In this document: positions 44,427-53,371 of the stretch, piece after piece | How the letters are laid out: each line of letters begins with the position of its first letter | Position numbering within the stretch: the first letter of the stretch is position 1 | Source of the DNA: RHLJ01 sp965222205 | GTDB lineage: Bacteria; Bacteroidota; Rhodothermia; Balneolales; Balneolaceae | DNA length: 64,000 nt | Reading direction: 5' to 3' | Assembly (NCBI GenBank): GCA_965222205.1 | Contig: OZ244932.1 | Coordinates: forward strand, 1,302,001 to 1,366,000 | Made by a program: the position numbers and the translations under genes | Notes under the pieces: generated by a model | Database searches by the model: none | Told to the model about the DNA's origin: nothing | Seen by the model: the letters and a program-made list of their open reading frames with translations, nothing else

Positions 44427-45581
44427 ATGCAATTCCAGATAAATCCATCTGATTTTTTGATTCTTATTGTTGATGATACAGAGGCTAATATCAGATTATT
44501 ATCTCATGTTCTCCGTGATGCTGGCTTTTCGCCACTTGTAGCATTTAATGGTACAGATGCAATTGAACTTATTAAATCTCGCCGACCCGATTTAGTTTTG
44601 CTCGACATTATGATGCCAGATATGACTGGATACGAAGTATGCAAGATCATAAATGAGGATGATGAGCTCAAATCTACTCCAATTATTTTCTTAAGTGCGT
44701 TATCTGAAACCAGCGATAAGGTAGAAGGTTTTGAGGTTGGTGGTGTTGATTACATCACCAAGCCCTATCAGAAAGATGAGGTACTTGCCCGAATAAAAAC
44801 TCATTTATCATTAAATAAACTGCAAAAAGAGAGAGACGAACGGATTGAAATACTTCGTAGCCGTGAGATTGAATTAAGAGACCTCAACTCGAAAAAAGAT
44901 CAGCTTGTACGAATTGTTAGTCACGACATCAAAAACCCGTTAACAGGAATTGTAGGGTTGGCGAATTTGATGAAAGAAAATCCAAATCTTCCACAGGATG
45001 AAATTAATAACATGCTTAATGTTATGGAGAAGAGTGGAAAGAAATTAATGGATATGGTTGAGAAAGTTCTTGATGAGGATGGGGAGTCAAAACACGACGA
45101 TTCTATTAAACTTAGTGAAGAATTCCTGAAAGACCTTGCAGAAAAGGTGATATCCGTAAATAAGCCCAAGGCCATTTTAAAAAATATTTCTTTGGAACTG
45201 GTTGAAGACATCAAGAAGAGGAAAGTGCTTTTAGATCATACAAAAATTGAGATCGCTTTAAATAATCTGGTTTCAAACGCACTGAAATTCACTCTCAAAG
45301 ATGGTTTGGTACAGTTGATTGTCAAATCTGATGACAAGGGAATTAATTTTATGGTAAAAGATAACGGCATTGGAATATCAGAAAATATTGTGCCTTTATT
45401 ATTTGATTCTGACAGGGCTAAAAAAAGCCTCTCGAAATTAGGCACTGAAGGTGAAATTGGTACTGGTTTGGGTTTAGACGTTGTTAAAAAATATGTTAAT
45501 ATGCACAACGGTAAAGTTTGGGTAGAATCAGAAGAAAAAGTTGGGACGACGTTCTTCATTCAATTACCCTTGAAATCATAG
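44427..45581 (+). CDS. Receiver-domain histidine kinase at the head of the Pel-like operon
   Basis: 384 residues: receiver (about 8-125, Asp60, Lys in ITKPYQ), a coiled coil linker (about 130-160), HisKA with SHDIKNPLTGIVG (His166) and HATPase with NNLVSNALKF (N box), VKDNGIG and GTGLGLDVVKKYV (G boxes). There is no membrane or sensor domain, so its input is phosphotransfer or protein contact. 13 bases before the next regulator. First gene of the exopolysaccharide operon. Confidence 0.92.
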   Translation: MQFQINPSDFLILIVDDTEANIRLLSHVLRDAGFSPLVAFNGTDAIELIKSRRPDLVLLDIMMPDMTGYEVCKIINEDDELKSTPIIFLSALSETSDKVEGFEVGGVDYITKPYQKDEVLARIKTHLSLNKLQKERDERIEILRSREIELRDLNSKKDQLVRIVSHDIKNPLTGIVGLANLMKENPNLPQDEINNMLNVMEKSGKKLMDMVEKVLDEDGESKHDDSIKLSEEFLKDLAEKVISVNKPKAILKNISLELVEDIKKRKVLLDHTKIEIALNNLVSNALKFTLKDGLVQLIVKSDDKGINFMVKDNGIGISENIVPLLFDSDRAKKSLSKLGTEGEIGTGLGLDVVKKYVNMHNGKVWVESEEKVGTTFFIQLPLKS

Positions 45582-45594
45582 AATCTACACAGCA

Positions 45595-46530
45595 ATGAAG
45601 TACACTGTTCTTGTCATAGATGATGACGAACCAATACATTTTATGACTAAGAATTTGCTCGGAAGCGAATTCAATTTAGTGCATGCGAAAAATGCCCAGG
45701 AAGCAATTGACATACTATCTAACACCAAGATAAATCTGATTCTTTCAGATATTCACATGCCTGGCTTAACAGGTCTCGAATTATTGGAATCTCTTCGCCA
45801 GGATGATGAAAAGAAAAAGATTCCGGTTTTGGTTATGACGAACTTGCCTACCGTTGAAAAAGAAAAGAAAGCATTAGATTTAGGTGCTGCTGACTTCATC
45901 AAGAAAGAACTTTTTACTTCCAATAAGGAACGTATTCTTGAGCTTGTTAGGATGAAGCTTGTTACAGATATTGATATTACGGATCTGGAAGAGGACCTCG
46001 CAGTAAACAAGAATAAACTCGTAATGAGTTTAATGGAAAGCGCACTCGGCGGCTCATTCGAAGATACTGTAGATGTACTTTGTTCTGAATTACTAGCCAT
46101 TCTCGACTCAAACTTCCTTGGTTTTTGGATTATTAATGAAGAAGGCTCCGAACTGCTTCATTTTTATGGTGAAAACAAACCGGATGAGAGTTCGATAACG
46201 ACTTTTACCTCAGAGCAATCTTTTAAGCAACTTCAGAACACTCAAGAGCCGTATTTGTGTAACCACATCTATAATGATGAACTGGGTTTTTTCACAGATT
46301 TTTCGAAAGAGCATAAATTATCAGCGGAGATTGCAGTTCCTCTATTTTCAATCAACGAGAAAAACCTGTTGATGAACAACCTTAAGGTTCCTGAAAAGTC
46401 TTCTATGTTTGGCGTAATTGTTATTAAGAGGTCAGTTCTTTTTTCATCAAACGAGTTCATGCTTATTTCAAGACTTATAACACAAACGGGTTCTATTTTA
46501 TGGCGTTTGTATAAAAAGACCTTAAGCTGA
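45595..46530 (+). CDS. Receiver plus GAF-like regulatory protein
   Basis: 311 residues: receiver domain (1-120, Asp52 in ILSDIHMPG; the switch lysine region reads DFIKKEL) and a C-terminal region (about 145-310) with GAF-like pattern (FEDTVDVLCSELLAILDSNFLGFWIINEEG...LSAEIAVPLFSINEKN...FGVIVIKRSVLFSSNEFMLISRLITQTGSI). No DNA-binding domain, so output is by binding other proteins. Probably receives phosphate from the kinase encoded 13 bases upstream. Confidence 0.82.
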   Translation: MKYTVLVIDDDEPIHFMTKNLLGSEFNLVHAKNAQEAIDILSNTKINLILSDIHMPGLTGLELLESLRQDDEKKKIPVLVMTNLPTVEKEKKALDLGAADFIKKELFTSNKERILELVRMKLVTDIDITDLEEDLAVNKNKLVMSLMESALGGSFEDTVDVLCSELLAILDSNFLGFWIINEEGSELLHFYGENKPDESSITTFTSEQSFKQLQNTQEPYLCNHIYNDELGFFTDFSKEHKLSAEIAVPLFSINEKNLLMNNLKVPEKSSMFGVIVIKRSVLFSSNEFMLISRLITQTGSILWRLYKKTLS

Positions 46531-46542
46531 GCAGGAGGAGGT

Positions 46543-47727
46543 TTGAACGTACAACTTGTAATTGAAGGTACTTACCCGTGGTATCGGGGTGGGGTAAGCG
46601 AGTGGGTGTATCAATACATAAAGAATCGTCCAGACTTCAATTTCTCTATCCTGCAAATTGCTACGGATACATTTATTTCACTCGAACCTGAAAAAGCCCT
46701 GTACCCAATTCCTGACAATGTAAAATCATTCCAAAGAATCAGTCCACCCGAATTGATTACTGATTGGGATCAATCTCTGGAATTATGGTATTCGGAACAC
46801 TTAGTTGGCTTCTTAGATATCCGTGAAAAGGATGTAATTCATGTAACAAATACAGGGTTTGCCGGTTGGCTTGGAACAAAACTATCGAAAGAGTTTAATT
46901 TACCCTTGGCTTTAACCGAACATGCAGTTTATTGGTTGGAAGTAGAGAAGGGGGCAGTTGCACTGGAATGCGGGTATAAAATTCCAGATTCAGGCAATCA
47001 GAAAACCGAAATTGTTTTTCTGTTTAAGAAGATAGCTCAGCTGGTTTATCAACAATCTGATAATATCATTACTGTTTCAGAGTGCAATATTCCTCTTCAG
47101 CAACAATTGGGTGCATCAGAAATACATTATATCCCCAATGGTATTCCAGAGGCTTGGATTACACCAGCTAAAACCTCATCAGATACACCAGTATTTGGTT
47201 GGGTAGGCAGGTGCGCGGAAATGAAAAACCCACTTCATTTTTTTGATCTTGTGGGTGAATTTGAGATGAGAAATTTTACCTGCTCATTCCTGATGCTGTT
47301 GAGTGATGCAGGGGAGAAAGGGCTGGAAGCAATGGTGAGAGAACGTGCTGAGATGTACGATTCAGTAACTATGGTTTGGAATAAATCGGCAGAGGCTTAC
47401 TACCCGGAGATGGATATGCTTTTAATTACCAGCCATAACGAATCTCAACCTTTGGTTATGTTTGAAGCATTATCAAAAAAGGTACTTCCTGTAGGTAGAA
47501 AAGTAGGCGATTTAACCAACAAATATGGGTTAACTTTTTCTCCTAAAACCTCAAATTATGAATTATGTGATCAGGTAATCGAGTTCTGGAGAGATGAAGC
47601 GAAAAGAGAGCGTTATATTCAGAAACGGTTTATAAAAGTGAAGGAAAATCATACTTGGGAAGCCATTTTTTCGGACTACCAATCCTTACTAAATGAAACC
47701 GTCGAAAAAAACGGAGTTGTTTTGTGA
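46543..47727 (+). CDS. PelF-like glycosyltransferase (first copy, short)
   Basis: 394 residues beginning at TTG 46543 behind a strong AGGAGGAGG ribosome site. PelF-type N-terminus IEGTYPWYRGGVSEWVYQYI, then ALTEHAVYWLEVEKG and a GT4 C-terminal domain with VFGWVGRCAEMKNPLHFFDL and the E-x7-E-type NESQPLVMFEALS. Cytosolic. At 394 residues it is shorter than typical PelF (about 500). Overlaps the next gene by GTGA. Confidence 0.85.
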   Translation: MNVQLVIEGTYPWYRGGVSEWVYQYIKNRPDFNFSILQIATDTFISLEPEKALYPIPDNVKSFQRISPPELITDWDQSLELWYSEHLVGFLDIREKDVIHVTNTGFAGWLGTKLSKEFNLPLALTEHAVYWLEVEKGAVALECGYKIPDSGNQKTEIVFLFKKIAQLVYQQSDNIITVSECNIPLQQQLGASEIHYIPNGIPEAWITPAKTSSDTPVFGWVGRCAEMKNPLHFFDLVGEFEMRNFTCSFLMLLSDAGEKGLEAMVRERAEMYDSVTMVWNKSAEAYYPEMDMLLITSHNESQPLVMFEALSKKVLPVGRKVGDLTNKYGLTFSPKTSNYELCDQVIEFWRDEAKRERYIQKRFIKVKENHTWEAIFSDYQSLLNETVEKNGVVL

Positions 47728-49304
47728 GCAAGAAAACGCCCATCGTTTTGTTTGAAACCGAAGGTTCTTATCCATACAGTGGAGGAGGGGTTTCAACGTG
47801 GGCACATATTTTATGCTCTGAACTTCAGGATAAAATCGACTTTTATATTCTTGCAATTACCGGCAATCCTTTTGTTGAAAGCAGGTATAAACTAACGGAT
47901 AATGTTAAAAAGATTATCCATATACCACTTTGGGGTGTAGAAGAACCGGTTCAATATTATGATGAAGGAGTTCCTTTTTCTAAACAAATAGAAAAAAAAG
48001 CGAGGACAACCAGTACAGTTATCAAATCTCAGTTTATGCCCCTATTCCGGGATTTCGTGAAATGCTTATTTGACCCTTACAAAGATCCTCGGGAAATCAG
48101 TGAAATCATTTATGGAATGTGGAAGTATTTTCAGGTCTATGACTATAAATTGACCATGAAAGAGGCTTCTCTTTGGATTGATTTTAAGAATAGATTAGTA
48201 AAGGATTTTAAGGATGAGGAAGACTTTATCAACGAGCCAAGAGTTTTTGATGTTACTTTTGGAATGCGTTGGTTGTACCATTTTTTAATGCCCCTTGCTA
48301 CTAAAATGCCTAAAGAGGTTGACGTAACTCATGCAACCATTGCAGGTTTCCCGGCATTATTATCGATTATTGCAAAATATGAATATGGAACACCAGCTAT
48401 CGTAACCGATCATGGTGTTTATATTCGTGAAAGACTGATTAACCTGGGTCAGGCAGACATGCCTTTTTTCTCTAAAAAGCTTCTTTTAAACTTATCTATT
48501 CTAGTCACAAGAGCAGTATATTTTACTTCTGATCAGATTTCACCCGTTACAACTGCCAATCAAAAATGGGAAGTAAAATTTGAAGCTGATGAATCTAAAA
48601 TCCTTCCCATTTACAATGGTGTGGATACCAATATTTTTAAGCCCACATTGAAGCCCTCTCACACCGCAGATCAGCCTACTGTGGTAGCCGTAGCACATAT
48701 ATTTCCTCTAAAGGATATCGAAACAATGATAAGAACCTGTGATTTGGTTCGAAAGGAAATACCGGACGTGCAATTCATTGTATACGGAAGCTTAGACGTG
48801 GATAAGGAGTATGTAGAAAAGTGCGAAGAACTGATAAAAGAACTTGGTGTGGAGGATAATTTCCGTTTTGGCGGCTTTCACGATAAGCCGAGTATGGTTT
48901 TTAACGAGGGTGATATTTCTATCCTTACTTCCATTTCAGAAGGATTCCCTTACACGGTAATTGAGTCGATGAGCTGTAGCCGACCTGTGGTAGCAACCGA
49001 TGTGGGGGGGATTAAAGATGCTCTTGAAGGTTGCGGTATCTTGTGCAAACCGAGAGATCCTCAGGCACTTGCAAATGGAGTGGTTAAGTTATTGAATGAT
49101 ACTGAACTCAGGCTTGAACTTGGAAAGAAATCAAGAGAAAAGGTTTTAGTAAATTTTACTACAAAAAAAAGCGTGGATTCTTATTACGAGAGCTATGTAA
49201 ACCTGATGGATCAACCAAAAAAACCTCTTAAAACAACGATTACAAAAGAATCTGTAGTTAACTTTTTAAAGCATATAGAAGACGTTAGTGAGCCAGCAAT
49301 CTGA
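47724..49304 (+). CDS. pelF: PelF-like glycosyltransferase (second copy, full length)
   Basis: 526 residues from GTG 47724. Full PelF layout: FETEGSYPYSGGGVSTWAHIL, a long N-terminal DUF3492-type domain ending VDVTHATIAGFPALLSIIAKYEYGTPAIVTDHGVYIRER, and a GT4 domain with NGVDTNIFKP, VVAVAHIFPLKDIETMI and SEGFPYTVIESMSCSRPVVATDVGG. In Pel systems PelF polymerises the UDP-sugar precursor on the cytosolic face. Overlaps the next gene by 17 bases. Confidence 0.9.
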   Translation: MSKKTPIVLFETEGSYPYSGGGVSTWAHILCSELQDKIDFYILAITGNPFVESRYKLTDNVKKIIHIPLWGVEEPVQYYDEGVPFSKQIEKKARTTSTVIKSQFMPLFRDFVKCLFDPYKDPREISEIIYGMWKYFQVYDYKLTMKEASLWIDFKNRLVKDFKDEEDFINEPRVFDVTFGMRWLYHFLMPLATKMPKEVDVTHATIAGFPALLSIIAKYEYGTPAIVTDHGVYIRERLINLGQADMPFFSKKLLLNLSILVTRAVYFTSDQISPVTTANQKWEVKFEADESKILPIYNGVDTNIFKPTLKPSHTADQPTVVAVAHIFPLKDIETMIRTCDLVRKEIPDVQFIVYGSLDVDKEYVEKCEELIKELGVEDNFRFGGFHDKPSMVFNEGDISILTSISEGFPYTVIESMSCSRPVVATDVGGIKDALEGCGILCKPRDPQALANGVVKLLNDTELRLELGKKSREKVLVNFTTKKSVDSYYESYVNLMDQPKKPLKTTITKESVVNFLKHIEDVSEPAI

Positions 49305-50913
49305 CATATTAAATGCGGCTGAGACCGTTCAGGAACGCCGGGAAGAACTCACAAAAACGGTTAGGCAAATCGTTGATATTCCTCTGAGTAACTGGGCAGT
49401 TGCTGCTACTATAGAATCGTTGGGGATCAGAGATATTGATGCAGAAACAGATTTCGAGTTTAAAAATGTATTTGAACTGGCTGATTTTGTTTATGAAAAA
49501 ATTCAAGACCAAATCAAAGAAGAGAGCAGGGAAAATGATGAAGAAGAAAACAGAGATCATTTCTTAAAAACCATTCAACTTTTTGCAAAGCATTATAGCA
49601 GCGGATTGGTTCTTTCAATGCCCATGCTTTTCCAGATTATAGCCATACTTGTGTTTGAGTACGCACTTTGGGCCTGGTTAAGATTTAATGAAGCACAGGC
49701 AACGGTAATCGCGTTTGGAACAATTGTTGCCTTTGTTTTAACGGGAGGTTTTATACAAGTAATTGGCAGGCTGGTTTCTAAATATAAAGGAGAAGAAAAC
49801 TATTACCTCGCCGAACAATCCATCCTTAAAGTAATGCGGTTTGCTATTCCGTTTGTACTTGTTAGCGCGCTGGTACTCGTAGCCATTAATGCGGCTTTCC
49901 CATTTTATCCTGCAGGTATGATGTTGTTATCTGTGGTATATATGATTTTAATTTCTCTCTTGCTTCTTGCTGCTGCCGTTTTATTTGCCTCAGAACTAAG
50001 GTTTATGATTCTGTTTTCTATTACAGTTGGTACAGTTGTGGTTATTGTTATTATGAGGTCGGAACTTTTTGGAGTTTATTTTGCGCAGTGGATTGGAATT
50101 GTACTGGCAACTATAATGATGGGTGTATATGCGTATCTGTACTACAGAATCAAAATCAGGTCTCTTCGTCAGGAACTTACTAAACAATCGCTTCCTAATC
50201 AGGAAGTAAGTTACTACAACAATTACCGCTATTTCATATATGGATTTAGCTATTTTCTGTTCCTGTTTGTTGATCGGTTATTAGCATGGTCTGCGGGACC
50301 ACCGCCACCCCCTTACTTAATTTGGTTCAATACTCCTTATGAGTTAGGTATGGATTGGGCACTGATAAGTTTTGTAATTACTATTGCCACTCTTGAATTC
50401 AGTATCCATACATTTTCCCGATATCTGATTCCCGCACAAAAAAATATCACCCTTAATAAGTTTGCAGAGTTTAATAAGCGCTTTAAACGATTCTACTTAA
50501 AACAATTGGTTGTACTATTGTTTATAAGCACCGTTTCTATTCTCTTAACTTATTATGGAATTTTAAGTTTGCGTGTTTTTGAGAATGATGTGCCTGAGAT
50601 AAGAGATTTTTTTGCTAATCCCATCACCTTTAAAGTATTCTGGATGGGTAGTATTGGGTATGTTTTTATGGTATATGGTCTTCTGAACTGTTTATTCTTT
50701 TTCACACTGAACCGGGCACCATTTGCTCTATATTCAATTATTGGAGCATTGGTAGTAAACTTTGTAATCGGCTTTATTTCCAGCAGATTATTTGGTTTTG
50801 AGTACGCAACCGTTGGTATGCTGGCTGGCGCATTTGTATTCGCTTTAGTTACAGGCTTACGAGCCAGGCACTTTTTTAGGCATTTGGATTATTATTATTA
50901 CTCCGCATATTGA
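49288..50913 (+). CDS. pelG: PelG-like multi-pass membrane protein with extra N-terminal domain
   Basis: 541 residues from GTG 49288, inside the end of pelF. Residues about 1-100 are soluble, charged and helical (DIPLSNWAVAATIESLGIRDIDAETDFEFKN...IQDQIKEESREN); canonical PelG (about 456 residues, MOP flippase type) lacks this. The rest has about 12 membrane segments and PelG-like motifs (SYFLFLFVDRLLAWSAG, ATLEFSIHTFSRYL). It probably moves the growing polymer across the inner membrane with PelF. The N-terminal part may dock PelF or the regulators. Confidence 0.85.
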   Translation: MSQQSDILNAAETVQERREELTKTVRQIVDIPLSNWAVAATIESLGIRDIDAETDFEFKNVFELADFVYEKIQDQIKEESRENDEEENRDHFLKTIQLFAKHYSSGLVLSMPMLFQIIAILVFEYALWAWLRFNEAQATVIAFGTIVAFVLTGGFIQVIGRLVSKYKGEENYYLAEQSILKVMRFAIPFVLVSALVLVAINAAFPFYPAGMMLLSVVYMILISLLLLAAAVLFASELRFMILFSITVGTVVVIVIMRSELFGVYFAQWIGIVLATIMMGVYAYLYYRIKIRSLRQELTKQSLPNQEVSYYNNYRYFIYGFSYFLFLFVDRLLAWSAGPPPPPYLIWFNTPYELGMDWALISFVITIATLEFSIHTFSRYLIPAQKNITLNKFAEFNKRFKRFYLKQLVVLLFISTVSILLTYYGILSLRVFENDVPEIRDFFANPITFKVFWMGSIGYVFMVYGLLNCLFFFTLNRAPFALYSIIGALVVNFVIGFISSRLFGFEYATVGMLAGAFVFALVTGLRARHFFRHLDYYYYSAY

Positions 50914-50923
50914 GGACTAAGAA

Positions 50924-52504
50924 ATGAAAGACGTAAAATCATATTTCAATCTTGTTGGAAACCGCTTAGGTAAAGCGTTTTCTATTCGTGAGTTTGATAC
51001 AGAAGACGAGCTCGAATTTTGGTCGCTCTCTGCTGAACACATGTCACGTGCCAAGCCTCCATCTTTTCAGGATATTGTTCAGTGGATGGATATTCTGTAC
51101 AAAGCACCCGTACACATTGTGTATAAGAAAGAAGGGGATGAACTGATTCTTTTTAAGCGGTTTATTAATGTTCAGAATTTGATAGGTAAGGATAAATCCT
51201 CGAATTATACGGAAGTTGAGAAGGAGGCGATTAACAACTTTGAGCAACAAGTTCAAAATCTTCAACAAAAGCTCAAGTGGTATCCTGATTTAAATGAACA
51301 TGGGATATCCTCAACATCAATCGGAAATTGCGAACATATTCCCTTATTCGATGAAAACAGAGAAGTTTGGGGTTTGTATATCGTTGGTCCAGACTCGAAA
51401 TGTCCTGAGATAGTTGTTCCGCGTCTTTCCATTGTTGGCCGCCTGCTTTCTATTTGGTTGATAACCATTGAAAACGAAGAAATAGGGCAGCGAAACAAGT
51501 ATCGGAACAAAATGGAAGAAATAGTTTCAGAACTTGGTTCCGGAGCTTTGAACACAGAGGGGCTAACTCGCTTTTTTCTGAAATTTATACTCAACGGGTA
51601 TGGATGCACAAGTGGAGCAGTAATTGAATATAAAGGTGATAACCAGCTGGTGGTTTTTAATGAAGGAATTGAAGATGAACAGCTGACATCAATTGTAGGT
51701 GAACTAAGCAAGAGTACAGCCGAAGGTGAAAATACACTCTCTATAGAAGGCGTTGGGAAAGTTGAGCTTATCTCATTTAAAGGAGAAGATACTCAAGGTT
51801 GGATTATTATTTTAAAAGAAGCTGACGCCCGTAAATATGATATGGAGTCAATTAGTAGCACGGTATCTGAGCAGATCATGAATTTGCTCGATTTCAGGGA
51901 AAAAAACGAATCCTTTACTAAATCACTCATCAATACCTATTATAAGATGCTCCGGGTTATCGAGCGCTCCCGGGAAAAAACCAAGTATCATACCCCACGG
52001 ATGATCGCTTTTGTTGAACGCTTTGCTATGATTTTTGGACTTGATGAAAATGAAACTGAAATCATAAAAACAACTGCTAAACTACATGATATCGGTTATG
52101 TGGGCTCGGTAAGCGTAGAAAAAGATGTTTCTATAGGTTCAGAACTTTCACATCCGTTAACAGGGTATCGGCTCATCGATCAGCTTCCGATTCATGAAGA
52201 TATTAAACAAGGTGTATTAACACATCAGGAGTGGGTAAGTGGCGATGGAAGCCCGCGTGGATTACAGGCAGAAGATATTTCATGGACTGGAAAAGTGATC
52301 GGTGTTTTCGAATATATCGTCGAGTTCGTAGAGTCTAACAAGGATGATACTTCGAAATCGGCAGATGAATGGATTGATCAGCTTACACAAAGTATTATTG
52401 AAAGAGCCGACCAACAGTTTGATATGGTATTAGTACCTACAGTAGTTGAACTTATCAAAATGATGGGCTGGGAACTATGTTGCCAGCTTGGTACTGATGA
52501 TTGA
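50924..52504 (+). CDS. HD-GYP-like regulatory protein with degenerate motif
   Basis: 526 residues, soluble. Residues 1-325 hold two poorly defined GAF-like regions; residues 335-520 have an HD-GYP layout: YHTPRM (His356), AKLHDIGYVG (His388, Asp389), SHPLTGYRLI (His410) and LTHQEWVSGDGSPRGLQAEDI. The canonical HHE(x)nGYP is changed to THQEW and GSP, and HDIGK to HDIGY. It may bind cyclic di-GMP without hydrolysing it. It occupies the place a PelD-type receptor would have. TTGA or ATG overlap with the next gene. Confidence 0.8.
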   Translation: MKDVKSYFNLVGNRLGKAFSIREFDTEDELEFWSLSAEHMSRAKPPSFQDIVQWMDILYKAPVHIVYKKEGDELILFKRFINVQNLIGKDKSSNYTEVEKEAINNFEQQVQNLQQKLKWYPDLNEHGISSTSIGNCEHIPLFDENREVWGLYIVGPDSKCPEIVVPRLSIVGRLLSIWLITIENEEIGQRNKYRNKMEEIVSELGSGALNTEGLTRFFLKFILNGYGCTSGAVIEYKGDNQLVVFNEGIEDEQLTSIVGELSKSTAEGENTLSIEGVGKVELISFKGEDTQGWIIILKEADARKYDMESISSTVSEQIMNLLDFREKNESFTKSLINTYYKMLRVIERSREKTKYHTPRMIAFVERFAMIFGLDENETEIIKTTAKLHDIGYVGSVSVEKDVSIGSELSHPLTGYRLIDQLPIHEDIKQGVLTHQEWVSGDGSPRGLQAEDISWTGKVIGVFEYIVEFVESNKDDTSKSADEWIDQLTQSIIERADQQFDMVLVPTVVELIKMMGWELCCQLGTDD

Positions 52505-53367
52505 ACATGAGATTAACCGTTGCATTTTCTTTAATCAGCATGATAATGATGTATTCAGCTTGTAATACATCTTCAGGGATCGGAGATTTTTCTATTATAG
52601 ATAAAACCCCATTTGGAGTTTGCTATGCCAAGGTTCGTCCTGAACAGGTGCAGGGATATAAATTAGTAATTATTGAGCCGGACTTCTACTCAAAAGCTGA
52701 AATTGAGGCTTTGAAAGCTGGCGGAACTACCATTATTGCCTACATGACCCTTGGTGAAGTAGACTCCAACCGCTGGTATTTTCCACTTTTGGAGGAGCAA
52801 GGATTTTTAGGGGTAAACGAGAACTGGGGAAGTTCCTATATCGACCTTTCCAAAAAAGAAGTGCAATCAGTTTTGTTGGATCGAGTGCTACCTGAAATTA
52901 TGGCAAAAGGGGTAAATGGATTGTTTTTGGATACCATTGATGCTGTTTCGCCATACGGAAGCCGAAGGGAATTAGCCCCAAATATGGCCGAATTGATTAC
53001 AGGCATCAGAACCCGATATCCTGATGCTACAATCATCCAGAATGCCGGTTTATTCTTGTTAGAATCAACAAGACCGGCAATTGATGCGGTTTTAATAGAA
53101 GATATTGCTTCTGGGTATAATTTCGAGAGTGAAAGTTATTTTATCAAAAATCTGAATGAATTCAATGAACGGTATGAATTAGTAGCTTCTACTTCAGAAA
53201 AATATAATGTACCGGTTTTTGTCATTGATTTTGCGGAGTCTGATGCAGGTATTTCTGAAATAAAGTCAAGGCTGGATACAACAGGAATACCTTACTTCAT
53301 TAGCAACATTCAGCTTTCCCAGTTACCAAAAATGCCAGAGAAAGTGGCAAACACAGTAAGGCGGTAG
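52501..53367 (+). CDS. GH114-type endo-alpha-1,4-polygalactosaminidase-like lipoprotein
   Basis: 288 residues (TTG 52501 overlapping the previous stop, or ATG 52507). Lipobox MYSACNTSS. TIM-barrel of the TM1410/GH114 kind seen as the hydrolase half of PelA: IIEPDFYSKAEIEALKAGGTTIIAYMTLGEVDSNRWYF, YIDLSKKEVQSVLLDRVLPEIMAKGVNGLFLDTIDAV, then a C-terminal FVIDFAESD. It would cut or trim the exported galactosamine-rich polymer. Its separation from the deacetylase, two genes further on, differs from Pseudomonas PelA. Confidence 0.88.
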   Translation: MNMRLTVAFSLISMIMMYSACNTSSGIGDFSIIDKTPFGVCYAKVRPEQVQGYKLVIIEPDFYSKAEIEALKAGGTTIIAYMTLGEVDSNRWYFPLLEEQGFLGVNENWGSSYIDLSKKEVQSVLLDRVLPEIMAKGVNGLFLDTIDAVSPYGSRRELAPNMAELITGIRTRYPDATIIQNAGLFLLESTRPAIDAVLIEDIASGYNFESESYFIKNLNEFNERYELVASTSEKYNVPVFVIDFAESDAGISEIKSRLDTTGIPYFISNIQLSQLPKMPEKVANTVRR

Positions 53368-53371
53368 TAGT

